From contig NZ_QZFU01000012.1 of assembly GCF_003598715.1 (NCBI RefSeq), forward strand, positions 124,001 to 188,000: DNA of 64,000 nucleotides, written 5' to 3'. The notes beneath the pieces are model-generated. The model was not told the origin of the DNA, did no database searches, and saw only the letters and a program-made list of their open reading frames with translations. The position numbers and the translations under genes were made by a program. Positions within the stretch are counted from its first letter, which is position 1, and the number at the start of each line of letters is the position of its first letter. Source of the stretch: Nocardia panacis (GTDB lineage Bacteria > Actinomycetota > Actinomycetes > Mycobacteriales > Mycobacteriaceae). Shown piece by piece: positions 51,947 to 63,902 of this stretch.

Positions 51947-53158
51947 TCAGAAGTGCCAGCCCAGTTTGGCGGCATGCTCGGTGCGGAACGCCGCCTCCAG
52001 TGCGCGCACCGTGCCGGAATCCTTGGCCTGCAAGCGATTCGCCGCCGCGAACAGTCTCGGGGAATAGGTGCCCAGGTACATGCTCGCCAGCACGTCGATA
52101 CCGAGTTCGATATCGGCGGACCGGGTGGTCGGCTCGCATTCGGCGATTCCGTCGCGCACCCGCAGGGCGAAGGCGCCGCCCGCATTGCGGAACGGATCAT
52201 CCACGGCCACAACGATATCCAGGTCGTCCAGGTAGGTGCGCGCGGTCAGCGCGGCCGGGATGTCCATGGTGCGCAGCCAGAGCAGGTCGTGCCGATTCTT
52301 GACGCGCACCGAGCGGATATCCTTGAGCAGGTACGGCAGCGGATCGTCCTCGGCGAGGAGGGTGGCGATCTCGTCGATCAGGTCCAAGCCCATCAGCGCG
52401 CGCCACAGTGCCACATGGGCATCCGGGGTCACCGCGCGCAGATCCTCGACATAGACCTGGTTCTTGTCGTCTTTGTCCATGTACCGGTACTGCGCGTAGC
52501 CATCGGCATGCAGCAGCGTGAAAAGCGAGGTGCCGCCGTCGCGATAGCTCTCCGGATCGGCGAAGACCCGCCGCCACTGCGACGGTGGACTCGCCTGCGT
52601 GCCGATGGTCTGTCGGTGCCAACGGTCGTAGATATCGATGATCCGGTCCTTGGCCTCGGCGGTGTCCACGAGGAAGACGCCGCCGGGATCCGGTGCGGTG
52701 GACCGGAATTCGGCCTCGGTCCGGTCTATGGTGACCGAATTGGCGACAATGACCGGACCGTAACCGAAGCGGCCGTAGATGGTGCCCTCGCTGACGGTGA
52801 AGATCGTCAGCGGCAGCCCCGCCTCCTCGGTGCGCCGATGCTGTTCGGTGTACATGGCGCGCAGGATGCCCCGCCGCCGGTGCGTCGGCGCGACAACGAC
52901 GCCGGAGATCGCCGCGACCTCGACGGCGCGCGCGCCGGGGACGGTGAGCAGCTGTCGGCCGACCTTGACCTGCCCGACGACCCGGCCCTGATCCACCGCG
53001 ATGAGCGCGTCCTCGGTCCGGAAGACCGGATCCTGCTGCTCGGCTTTCAATAGTTCCGGGTCCGTCCGGAAAGCGAAGTTGGTTTCGGTCAGCAGTCGCA
53101 TCTGGTCGGCGTCCGAGGATTCCGCATTCCTGATCGTGATATCGGGTGAAGGTGCCAT
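51947..53158 (-). CDS. eis: Eis-like GNAT N-acetyltransferase
   Basis: A 403-residue member of the enhanced intracellular survival family. It has an N-terminal GNAT domain with VEVAAISGVVVAPTHRRRGILRAMY (motif A, about 80-104), a second GNAT-like domain, and a C-terminal sterol-carrier-like domain. It ends in KLGWHF; the terminal Phe carboxylate is the catalytic base in M. tuberculosis Eis. Such enzymes acetylate multiple amines of aminoglycosides and peptide lysines. It is transcribed divergently from the methyltransferase, with 207 bp of shared promoter region. Confidence 0.88.
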   Translation of the reverse strand: MAPSPDITIRNAESSDADQMRLLTETNFAFRTDPELLKAEQQDPVFRTEDALIAVDQGRVVGQVKVGRQLLTVPGARAVEVAAISGVVVAPTHRRRGILRAMYTEQHRRTEEAGLPLTIFTVSEGTIYGRFGYGPVIVANSVTIDRTEAEFRSTAPDPGGVFLVDTAEAKDRIIDIYDRWHRQTIGTQASPPSQWRRVFADPESYRDGGTSLFTLLHADGYAQYRYMDKDDKNQVYVEDLRAVTPDAHVALWRALMGLDLIDEIATLLAEDDPLPYLLKDIRSVRVKNRHDLLWLRTMDIPAALTARTYLDDLDIVVAVDDPFRNAGGAFALRVRDGIAECEPTTRSADIELGIDVLASMYLGTYSPRLFAAANRLQAKDSGTVRALEAAFRTEHAAKLGWHF

Positions 53159-53365
53159 CCTCGGACGATTTCATGTATTCCGCAGATTTTCCCGTGAATA
53201 TTTGCTGGTCGATTCCGCCCCGCACCGCGCGCGACCTGCCGGAAATGTCCGAATGTCCGGCGGACCAGCCCCGATTCGAGGCGTAGCGCGCGCCCCGATG
53301 TTCGCTGTGGGCGCAATCGTATTGCCGGTGTCGGGCGGTTGGGTCGCGCGCGGCAGGATGTAGCG

Positions 53366-54169
53366 GTGGCCGAAGTGATCGAAATCGACGACCCCGCCGA
53401 TCCTCGGGTCGACGACTTCCGCGACCTCAAGAATGCCGATCGGCGGCCGGATCTGCCGGGCCGCAAGGGGTTGGTGATCGCCGAGGGCGCGGTGGTGGTG
53501 CGCCGGATGCTCGATTCGCGCTTCGCGCCGAGCGGACTGCTCGGCGTCGCCCGGCGCTACACGGAACTGGCCGAGGATCTGACCGCGCGCGATATCCCGT
53601 ACTACCGAACCACGGCCGAGGTGATGGCCGAGGTGGTCGGCTTCCACCTGAATCGGGGCGTACTGGCGGTGGCGCGCCGACCCGCGCCGCTGACCATGGA
53701 CGAGGTCACCGAACACGCGCACACCGTCGCGGTGCTCGAGGGCGTCAACGATCACGAGAACCTGGGCTCGATGTTCCGCAATGCCGCCGGACTCGGCGCG
53801 CAGGCCGTCCTCTTCGGCGACCGATGCGCCGACCCGCTGTATCGGCGCTCCGTGCGAGTGTCGATGGGACATGCGCTGCGGGTGCCGTTCGCCTCGGTGC
53901 CCGATTGGCCGAACGGGCTGGACACGCTGCGCCGCAAGGGATTTCAGATCATCGCCCTGACCCCGAACCCCACCGCGCCCACGCTGGCCTCGGCCATGAC
54001 CGGGGAGCGGGTCGCGCTGCTGCTCGGCGCCGAGGGGCCGGGCCTGACCGAGGAGGCCATGCGCGCCACCGATATTCGTGCCCGCATCCCCATGTCGCCC
54101 GGCACCGATTCGCTCAATGTCGCCACCGCCGCGGCCATGGCCTTCTACGAGCGGGTGCGCATCTCATGA
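53366..54169 (+). CDS. SpoU/TrmH family RNA 2'-O-methyltransferase (Rv0881-like)
   Basis: A 267-residue SAM-dependent rRNA or tRNA ribose methyltransferase. The N-terminal substrate-binding part (RKGLVIAEGAVVVRRML) is followed by the trefoil-knot domain: motif 1 EGVNDHENLGSMFRNAAGLGAQAVL, motif 2 VALLLGAEGPGL and motif 3 RIPMSPGTDSLNVATAAAMAFYE. The GTG at 53366 begins the family-like sequence VAEVIEIDDPADPR. It overlaps the DUF2537 gene by 4 bp, matching the Rv0881-Rv0882 pair. Confidence 0.92.
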   Translation: MAEVIEIDDPADPRVDDFRDLKNADRRPDLPGRKGLVIAEGAVVVRRMLDSRFAPSGLLGVARRYTELAEDLTARDIPYYRTTAEVMAEVVGFHLNRGVLAVARRPAPLTMDEVTEHAHTVAVLEGVNDHENLGSMFRNAAGLGAQAVLFGDRCADPLYRRSVRVSMGHALRVPFASVPDWPNGLDTLRRKGFQIIALTPNPTAPTLASAMTGERVALLLGAEGPGLTEEAMRATDIRARIPMSPGTDSLNVATAAAMAFYERVRIS

Positions 54170-54465
54170 CCGAGGAGTCCTATCCGCCGCGCCAACCGGA
54201 TCGGGAACCCACCCCGTGGGCCAGCGGAATCACCGTGGCGGTGCTGGTCGCCGCGCTGACCGCGCTGGCCGTCTACGCCTTCGGCGCGGCGCTGGCCGAG
54301 GTGCACCCGCTGCTGTCCGTAGCGGTCAACCTGATCGCGGCGGGCGGTGCCGCCCCGTCGATCTGGCGGTGGCGGCACACACCGGTGACCCGCTGGGTGC
54401 TCGGCGGCGGTGTCGCGGGCGTCGCACTGGGTTGGTTGGCGGTGCTGAGCTACGGACTGTCCTAG
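54166..54465 (+). CDS. DUF2537 membrane protein (Rv0882-like)
   Basis: A 99-residue protein with three membrane helices (about 20-42, 46-66, 76-97) after a Pro-rich cytoplasmic start. Its ATG lies in ATGA overlapping the methyltransferase stop, so translation is coupled. Context and size match Rv0882. Function unknown. Confidence 0.82.
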   Translation: MTEESYPPRQPDREPTPWASGITVAVLVAALTALAVYAFGAALAEVHPLLSVAVNLIAAGGAAPSIWRWRHTPVTRWVLGGGVAGVALGWLAVLSYGLS

Positions 54466-54500
54466 AGCCTCTGCCCTCGCCTGACGCAGGGCGGCGCCTA

Positions 54501-55238
54501 CTAGGAGACCCGGTCGTGCTTGCGCAGCCAGCGGAACAGGCCGCGGCGCGGTTCCGGTTCGACACCGGGTTCGCGCTCGGGTGCGGCCGGGTCGGGCGTG
54601 CGCCCCTTGGGATAGAGGGTGAACCCGCAGACCGAGATATCGCCCGGACCGAGCGCGCCCTCGGGAGCCGGTGCCCGGTAATGGAATCCGAGCCATTCGT
54701 TATTGGCGGCGTCGGCGAAATCGGGCGGATCGAAAGGCAGCGACTGCGGATCGGGTAGTTGTCCGGCACGCCAGCGCACCGGATGCTCCCCGGCCCAGTA
54801 CGGCCGCTCCCACACATCGGGCAGGCCCTCGTCCTCGAGAATGTTGACCCGCGTCGAACTGAACGATCGGCGGAATTCGCCGCGCTCCCAGTGTGCGAAC
54901 GCGCCCCAACCGTGCGCGGCGTCGAAGGAGATGAGGTAGGTCTGCTCCGAGGCGAGCGGACGGATCAGCAGTTCGGGCAGCGCGGTGGGCCGGATCAGTG
55001 CGGCCTCGGCGGCGCACAGGACGGTGACACCGGGGAAGCAACCGATATAGACCTCCTCGAGATCGGGTCCGGCGCAACCTCCCAGCGTGCCGATCATGAT
55101 CGGGACGACATCGCGGTCGGGATAGAGCTGGCGGGCCAGGGCGAGGGCGGCGTCGGCGTCGGGATCACGGTGCGTGCGCAGGACTGCGAGCGGATCGGAG
55201 GCATCGACGTACCAGAGGGACGAGGCTTTGGATAACAT
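54501..55238 (-). CDS. Conserved hypothetical protein (DUF6928-like)
   Basis: A 245-residue soluble protein. It contains SLWYVDASDPLAVLRTHRDPDADAA near the N-terminus, then EVYIGCFPGVTVLCAAE, TYLISFDAAHGWGAFAHWERGEFRRSFSS and NNEWLGFHYRAP; the wording resembles DUF6928, but this is from memory. No catalytic motif is evident. The ATG at 55238 is fixed by GGGAGGTG 5-6 nt upstream, since the 80 preceding codons of open frame are unlike a protein. Confidence 0.75.
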   Translation of the reverse strand: MLSKASSLWYVDASDPLAVLRTHRDPDADAALALARQLYPDRDVVPIMIGTLGGCAGPDLEEVYIGCFPGVTVLCAAEAALIRPTALPELLIRPLASEQTYLISFDAAHGWGAFAHWERGEFRRSFSSTRVNILEDEGLPDVWERPYWAGEHPVRWRAGQLPDPQSLPFDPPDFADAANNEWLGFHYRAPAPEGALGPGDISVCGFTLYPKGRTPDPAAPEREPGVEPEPRRGLFRWLRKHDRVS

Positions 55239-55565
55239 TTCCGGCACCTCCCGATGGTTGCACGAAATAGCTCCGCGAACTTCGAGCAACTCCCGGTGGG
55301 TCGCACACACCTCTCGTATCGCCGCGAACTGCCCGCCACCGACCCGCGAGTCGACCACAGAAAAATCTACCCGGCTTACGGTGGCACGGAGACCGCTTCG
55401 GGCCGCGAACACGCGACGAATCCTGCGGATATCCGCGACGGCTATGATTCGGAACCCGCGAAGGGGTAGGCGCGACAAGCTCTTTCGCTGCGCGAACCCG
55501 GACGGACAACCGCGACGCTCAGCTCGATCGGTGCGGCGCCTCTGAGCGCCGCACCGACAGCGCGA
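55239..55565. other. Intergenic region between two minus-strand genes
   Basis: These 327 bases carry no supported gene; small plus-strand frames lack domains and ribosome-binding sites. A 12-bp hairpin near the sepH end (55528-55557) is listed separately. Confidence 0.5.
55528..55557 (-). terminator. Hairpin after sepH
   Basis: TCGGTGCGGCGC and GCGCCGCACCGA form a 12-bp stem with a 6-nt loop, 8 nt past the sepH stop on the minus strand. There is no T tract. Confidence 0.5.
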
Positions 55566-56558
55566 TCAGTGCCCCGAGCTGCGCACCCCGAGCAGCACAT
55601 CCTCCCAGGACGGCATCGGAGCCTTGCCGCGCTTGGGGCGGGCCGACTTGGCGGGCGCGGCCTTGGCCGCGGGCTTCGCGGACTCCTCGGGAGCGGGCGG
55701 ACCCACCTTGGCAGCCGGCGCCGTCGGAGCGGCAGGCGCGGGAGTCGGCGCCGGTGGTTCCGCGGCAGGTGTGCTCGGTGCGGGAGGCAGGGCCGCCGCA
55801 CCGCCCGCGACGGCGCGGGGCTGCTCGTAGTATTCGTCCAGGGTGGGCTGACCCATGCGCGGACCCGCTACCTCGCGCGCGGGGCGCGCCTCGACCGCCG
55901 GCGGCTCCGGTGCCACGATCGGCGCCTCGGGCTCCGGCACCGGGGGCACGACCGCGGCCAGACCGCGCAGCGCCCGACCGAAATCCGGATCGATCAGATC
56001 GGTGGCCGGATCGTCGAGCGGGGAGACCGAACCGCCGTGCGCGTCGGGCTGGTAGCGCCAATGCGCCGCGATCTCCGAACGGCCGTTCTGCCACTGCAAT
56101 TGGGCCACCCAGTAGCCCTTCTCGTCCTTCCAGGCATCCCACTCGGCATTGTCGAGGGTGTGTCCGCGCGCGCTGAACGCGGCGGTGACGATCTCGATGA
56201 GCGTCTCGACGGCCGGACCGTCGGCGCGCACCGGATGCGCCTTCTGCGCCAATTCGGCCGCGCGCGCCCGCTCGAGCAGCACCGGATAGGCGAAACGCTC
56301 CACCCGACTCGCGGGCATGCCCGACTCCTCGGTGACCTGTTCCACGGACGCACCAGCGCGGATACGGGCCTGGATATCGCGGGGACGCATAGAAGCTTCC
56401 ATTTCGATCTCTATCTGGCCGAATCGGGCAAGGTCACCGCGCGCGGCGGCGCGCAGCTTGTCATCCGCGGGCAACCGGAACTTCTGGCCGGACTCGGTGT
56501 CGACACACACGATGTGCGTGGAATCGGGCGTCACCCCGATCACTCGAAGTTCACGCAC
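55566..56558 (-). CDS. sepH: Cell-division regulator SepH (DUF3071)
   Basis: SepH is an actinobacterial protein reported to bind FtsZ and promote its assembly. The 330-residue product has the conserved N-terminal DUF3071 domain (MRELRVIGVTPDSTHIV) with a helix-turn-helix-like segment (RPRDIQARIRAGASVEQVTEESGMPASRVERFAYPVL, about 58-94). A long Pro/Ala-rich linker follows, then a short conserved C-terminus, MPSWEDVLLGVRSS. The position before serC matches Rv0883c. GC-rich hairpin at its 3' side. Confidence 0.92.
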   Translation of the reverse strand: MRELRVIGVTPDSTHIVCVDTESGQKFRLPADDKLRAAARGDLARFGQIEIEMEASMRPRDIQARIRAGASVEQVTEESGMPASRVERFAYPVLLERARAAELAQKAHPVRADGPAVETLIEIVTAAFSARGHTLDNAEWDAWKDEKGYWVAQLQWQNGRSEIAAHWRYQPDAHGGSVSPLDDPATDLIDPDFGRALRGLAAVVPPVPEPEAPIVAPEPPAVEARPAREVAGPRMGQPTLDEYYEQPRAVAGGAAALPPAPSTPAAEPPAPTPAPAAPTAPAAKVGPPAPEESAKPAAKAAPAKSARPKRGKAPMPSWEDVLLGVRSSGH

Positions 56559-56799
56559 CGTTACCTCCTTATCGCGTCGGCTGCGACACCGCCCACTTTC
56601 CGAAACAGTAGTGCACTGGTGAGATCCATGGGGCAGGACACGCGGTACGGAAATCTATCAACGGACACATCCGCACCGCTAATCTGCTCTGTTCACATTT
56701 GACAATACAGATTGCGAAGTGTTCGCGCGCAGTGCAATACGAGTCGAACCCGACCGGCGCGGTGCCGATCGGGCTCGAATTTCCTCGGATTGTCCGTGC

Positions 56800-58651
<1,852 letters not shown>

Positions 58652-58691
58652 CCGCCGAACAGAAATTCCCGTGCGCTTAAGCGAATGGCGA

Positions 58692-59558
58692 TCACAGATG
58701 GACGAAGGTGAAACCCTGCTCGCGCAGCTTGGGCAGCACTGCGATCATGCCCGCACCGGTTCCGGACTGCGGACGATGCATATGCGCGAGCGAAATCGCG
58801 CCGGGTTCGGCCGCGCTCATGTTCTGCCGGACCACCGAGGAACTCGCGGTCGCGCCATAGTCGGCATTGATGCTGAAACCTACTGGCGTTTCCCCGATTT
58901 CATTGCAGATGCGCACCGCGACATCGTCGTAGTGCGCGGTGCCCGCCCGGAAGAAACGCGGCGGCTTGCCGAGCAGCCGGGTGATTCGTTCGTGATTGGC
59001 CCACACTTCGTCGGCGGCCTCCTGCGCCGATTTGGTGCCCGCGATCTCATAGGCGGCCCGACCCGTCACCGACAGCGGACGATGTGCCACACCGTGATTG
59101 GCGATTTCGAACAGCGGATTGCCCGCCAATTGGGCCAGCCGAGCCGGATTGGCATCGATCCAACGCTTGTTCAGGAACAGTGTGGCGGGAATCTGCTGGG
59201 CGACAAGGAAATTCACCAGGGAATCGTCCATGTCGTTATTGTCGGGACCGCCGCAGGCGTCGAAGGTGATCGCCATCTGCTTGCCCTTGGCCGCGAAACT
59301 GCTTGTGATGCCGGGCATTTCCATACCCCACTGGGCGGGCTGCTCACCCGCGTGCCTGGCCGCGATGGCGGCGGAGCCCGCCGGGCGCGGCTCATCGATC
59401 GGCGCGGCCTTCGGTGCGCCCGCCACACCCGCCTTGGGTGTGGTCGACGGGGCGGATCCGGATTCGCCGCGGGCGGACGAGCATCCGGTCAGCACGGCAC
59501 CCGCGGCCAGCGCGGCGGCGCCGAACAACCCGCGGCGCGACAGTTCTCTCTGCAGCAT
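58692..59558 (-). CDS. Polysaccharide deacetylase family lipoprotein
   Basis: A 288-residue exported NodB-fold enzyme. The N-terminus has twin arginines (SRRGLFG) and a lipobox LTGC with Cys26, so it is probably Tat-exported and lipid-anchored. The catalytic domain has TFDACGG (98-104), replacing the usual TFDDG, and the metal ligands His155 and His159 in NHGVAHRPLS. The TFDACGG form is found in a subgroup of lipoproteins whose activity on peptidoglycan or other glycans is not settled. ATG at 59558. Confidence 0.85.
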   Translation of the reverse strand: MLQRELSRRGLFGAAALAAGAVLTGCSSARGESGSAPSTTPKAGVAGAPKAAPIDEPRPAGSAAIAARHAGEQPAQWGMEMPGITSSFAAKGKQMAITFDACGGPDNNDMDDSLVNFLVAQQIPATLFLNKRWIDANPARLAQLAGNPLFEIANHGVAHRPLSVTGRAAYEIAGTKSAQEAADEVWANHERITRLLGKPPRFFRAGTAHYDDVAVRICNEIGETPVGFSINADYGATASSSVVRQNMSAAEPGAISLAHMHRPQSGTGAGMIAVLPKLREQGFTFVHL

Positions 59559-59650
59559 TCCCAGCCCTTTGTTCGCGATGTCGCGGGGGATGCTACGTGA
59601 TCGGCACCGGGGAATGTGGTTCGGGGCACAGTGCACGCGCTGCGGACGAA

Positions 59651-59683
59651 CGCGCCCGCGCGGTGCGAAACCGCGCGGGCGCG
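59651..59683 (-). terminator. Hairpin after citA
   Basis: CGCGCCCGCGCGGT and ACCGCGCGGGCGCG form a 14-bp stem with a 5-nt loop, downstream of citA on the minus strand and upstream of the deacetylase gene. No T tract follows. Confidence 0.5.
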
Positions 59684-59761
59684 AAGGGATTCCAGTATTT
59701 ACGCGTGCCTCCGCCTTGGCTTCGGCCATGCGCTATATGGACGGCTGCGCCGCAGCCGCAC

Positions 59762-60904
59762 CTATGCGTGGGCGACGCTCGCCCATCCATCGACATCCTC
59801 GGGCCGCCGCGGGGCGGGGCCGGTGTAGATCGCGGCCGGGCGCACCAGCTTGCCCAACTGCTTCTGCTCCAGGATGTGCGCGCACCACCCCGCGGTGCGG
59901 CCGCAGGTGAACATGGCGGGCATCATGTGCGCGGGCACCTCGGCGAAGTCCAGGATCACCGCGGCCCAGAACTCGACATTGGTCTCGATGGCCCGGTCCG
60001 GGCGGCGCTCGCGCAGCTCGGCCAGCGCGGCCTGCTCCAGCGCGGCCGCCACCTCGTAGCGGGGGGCGTTCAAACGCTGTGCGGTGCTGCGCAATACGCG
60101 CGCCCTCGGGTCCTCGGCCCGGTAGACCCGGTGCCCGAAGCCCATCAGCTTCTCCTTGCGGTCCAGGATGCCCTTGACCAGTGCCCGCGCGTCGCCGGAC
60201 TTCTCGACCTGCTCGAGCATGGGCAGCACGCGCGCGGGCGCGCCGCCGTGCAGCGGACCCGACATCGCGCCGATCGCGCCCGACAGCGCCGCGGCCACAT
60301 CCGCGCCGGTGGAGGCGATGACCCTGGCGGTGAAGGTGGAGGCGTTCATCCCGTGCTCGGCGGCCGAGACCCAGTAGGCGTCGATGGCCTCGGTGTGCCG
60401 GGGATCTGGATCGCCCTTCCACCGGGTCATGAACCGCTCGGTCACGGTGGCGCATTCGTCGATCTTCTTCTGCGGCACCGCGGGCTGGTAGATGCCGCGC
60501 GCGGACTGGGCGACATACGACAGCGCCATGACCGAGGCGCGGGCCAGATTCTCGCGCGCGGTCTCGTCATCGATATCGAGCAGCGGTTGGTAGCCCCAGA
60601 TCGGGGCGAGCATGGCCAGACCCGCCTGCACATCGACGCGCACATCACCGGTGTGCACGGGCAGCGGGAAGGGTTCGGCGGGCGGCAGACCGCGACCGAA
60701 CGCGCCGTCGACCAGCAGTGCCCACACATCGCCGAAGGTCACCCGGTCGCCGACCAGATCCTCGATGTCGACGCCTCGGTAGCGCAGCGCGCCGCCGTCT
60801 TTATCGGGTTCGGCGATATCGGTCGTGAACGCCACCACCCCCTCGAGTCCGCCGACGAAGTCGTTGGGTACCGATGCTCCTGGCACCGCGGGGCTGGTAG
60901 TCAT
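59762..60904 (-). CDS. citA: Citrate synthase 2 (CitA type)
   Basis: Condenses acetyl-CoA with oxaloacetate in the TCA or methylcitrate cycle. The 380-residue product has GPLHGGAPARV (catalytic His), MGFGHRVYRAEDPRA and the late Asp/Arg region ETNVEFWAAVILDFAEVP. It is shorter than GltA2 and matches Rv0889c in context. AGGAGAG lies 7-8 nt before the ATG at 60904. It is divergent from pdxH. Confidence 0.93.
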   Translation of the reverse strand: MTTSPAVPGASVPNDFVGGLEGVVAFTTDIAEPDKDGGALRYRGVDIEDLVGDRVTFGDVWALLVDGAFGRGLPPAEPFPLPVHTGDVRVDVQAGLAMLAPIWGYQPLLDIDDETARENLARASVMALSYVAQSARGIYQPAVPQKKIDECATVTERFMTRWKGDPDPRHTEAIDAYWVSAAEHGMNASTFTARVIASTGADVAAALSGAIGAMSGPLHGGAPARVLPMLEQVEKSGDARALVKGILDRKEKLMGFGHRVYRAEDPRARVLRSTAQRLNAPRYEVAAALEQAALAELRERRPDRAIETNVEFWAAVILDFAEVPAHMMPAMFTCGRTAGWCAHILEQKQLGKLVRPAAIYTGPAPRRPEDVDGWASVAHA

Positions 60905-61028
60905 GGTGTGACTCTCCTTGCACTTCGGTTCGCATGGGTTCTCGTCGCTGAGGGGTGTAGCTCCGCCGAGCACATGCCGATTCTCTGAAAACCTTAGCTT
61001 CTTGCTACCCCGGAGTAACGTCTGCCCC

Positions 61029-61757
61029 ATGCGTGACCTGGACAATTCATCTGTCGGTCGAGAAGCCGCAGAGTTGCCATCGGATGTGGATCTGGCCGCC
61101 ATGCGGGCCGAATACGGGGGCAACCCGTTCGGCTCGGGCGAGGACGCCGACCTGGACGAGAGCTGGCTGGCGGGCGGTTGGGAGCCGCTGCTGCGCCACT
61201 GGATAGAGCAGGCGACAGCGGTCGGCATCGCCGAACCCAATGCCATGGTGGTGGCCACCGTCTCGCTGGTCGGCGGCACGCCGCGACCGGTTGCCCGCAC
61301 GGTGCTGTGCAAGGGTCTCTCCCCGGAGGGTGTGACCTTTTACACCAACTACGACTCGGCCAAGGGCACTCAATTGACGAGGATCCCCTTCGCCGCGGCC
61401 ACCTTCGTCTGGCCCGCGCTGGGCCGCCAGGTCCATGTCCGCGGCGGTGTCGAACAGGTGCCGATCGAGACCACCCTCGTGTACTGGCGTTCGCGGCCGC
61501 GTGATTCGCAGCTCGGCGCGTGGGCCTCCCATCAGTCCCGTCCGATCGATTCGCGCGCCGACCTCGACCGCGTCTTGGCCGAGACAACTGCGCGCTTCGC
61601 CGACGTGGACGAGATCCCGGTGCCCGCGCACTGGGGCGGCTATCTACTACGTCCGGACGAGGTGGAGTTCTGGCAGGGCAGGCGCAGCCGCCTGCACAAT
61701 CGCATCCGCGTCCGGATTGATGACGGCGAGATGACCGCGCAGCGGCTTCAGCCTTGA
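61029..61757 (+). CDS. pdxH: Pyridoxamine 5'-phosphate oxidase
   Basis: FMN enzyme that forms pyridoxal 5'-phosphate, the cofactor needed by the window's DapC and SerC. The 242-residue protein has [13 protein letters not shown] and the conserved block [22 protein letters not shown], and ends with [16 protein letters not shown], the typical PLP/FMN site. The ATG at 61029 follows TAACGT by exactly 7 nt, so the message looks leaderless. It lies between the two citrate synthases. Confidence 0.95.
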   Translation: MRDLDNSSVGREAAELPSDVDLAAMRAEYGGNPFGSGEDADLDESWLAGGWEPLLRHWIEQATAVGIAEPNAMVVATVSLVGGTPRPVARTVLCKGLSPEGVTFYTNYDSAKGTQLTRIPFAAATFVWPALGRQVHVRGGVEQVPIETTLVYWRSRPRDSQLGAWASHQSRPIDSRADLDRVLAETTARFADVDEIPVPAHWGGYLLRPDEVEFWQGRRSRLHNRIRVRIDDGEMTAQRLQP

Positions 61758-62125
61758 GGTCGATTCGCGGCGAAAGCAGGCCCGGCCGCGGCCGGTGATG
61801 TTTCCCACGGTTTCGCGGTGGGTGTCGCGGGTACCGCAGTGGTGGCGGTGGGCTGCGGCTGTGCGCGCGGTGGTCGAGCGGCGCGCGCCGTCATCACTAT
61901 CGCGGCCGACACGCGGGCCGTACACAGGCCGAACAGGCGCTCGATCGGGCCGGCGAACACCGGGCAATCCCTGGACGAGCGGTGTCGCGGCGGGCCGGGA
62001 TTGTGAGCCCGCCCAGAACCACCCTCGGTAGTAACCAGGCTCGGTGTGCGTCTAGCGTTGGGGTAAGTGCGCCGGGTGCCGACCGCCCTCGACGCCGACG
62101 GTTCACACCTGAGAGGGATCCTTCC
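61758..62125. other. Promoter region of gltA2, no gene
   Basis: These 368 bases hold the gltA2 promoter (TAGCGT near 62052-62057 is a plausible -10). A minus-strand frame ending inside the pdxH end has a Pro/Ala/Thr-rich composition and no start with a ribosome-binding site, so it is not called. Confidence 0.5.
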
Positions 62126-63439
<1,314 letters not shown>

Positions 63440-63485
63440 CCGGCGGTGGCGCCAGACTCGATCCACCTACCGAAGGGGATAGCCA

Positions 63486-63842
63486 ATGACCAAGCCGGAG
63501 ATCGAATTCCAGGAGGGTCCCGCGCCCACCGAACTGGTGATCAAGGATCTCACCGTCGGTGCCGGGAAGGAGGCGGTGCCCGGCGGCACCGTCGAGGTGC
63601 ACTACGTGGGCGTCGAATTCGATTCCGGTGAGCAGTTCGACTCCTCCTGGGACCGGGGCGAATCCATCGTCTTCCCGCTGCGCGGCCTGATCCAGGGCTG
63701 GCAGGACGGCATTCCCGGTATGAAGGTCGGCGGCCGCAGGCAACTGACCATTCCGCCGGAGCTGGCCTACGGCCCGGTGGGCGCGGGCCATCAGCTCGCG
63801 GGCAAGACCCTGGTCTTCGTGATCGATCTGATCAACGCCTGA
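63486..63842 (+). CDS. FKBP-type peptidyl-prolyl isomerase
   Basis: A 118-residue cytoplasmic FK506-binding-protein-type isomerase that speeds proline isomerisation in protein folding. It contains GGTVEVHYVGVEFDSGEQFDSSW, the conserved VFPLRGLIQGWQDGIPGMKVGG and IPPELAYG. No signal peptide is present. AAGGGGAT precedes the ATG by about 6 nt. A downstream hairpin separates it from the convergent partial gene. Confidence 0.93.
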   Translation: MTKPEIEFQEGPAPTELVIKDLTVGAGKEAVPGGTVEVHYVGVEFDSGEQFDSSWDRGESIVFPLRGLIQGWQDGIPGMKVGGRRQLTIPPELAYGPVGAGHQLAGKTLVFVIDLINA

Positions 63843-63853
63843 GCACACCGCGC

Positions 63854-63889
63854 GCGGCCCGGATTCCGATGTCTCGGAATCCGGGCCGC
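63854..63889. terminator. Hairpin between the convergent FKBP and partial genes
   Basis: GCGGCCCGGATTCCGA and TCGGAATCCGGGCCGC form a 16-bp stem with a 4-nt loop, 12 nt after the FKBP stop. There is no strong T run. Confidence 0.6.
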
Positions 63890-63902
63890 CGTCGTTTCCG
63901 GA

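Noticed and set aside
55254..55469. 71-codon plus-strand frame in the gap before sepH
   Set aside because: Lacks a ribosome-binding site and overlaps the leader of the minus-strand DUF6928-like gene.
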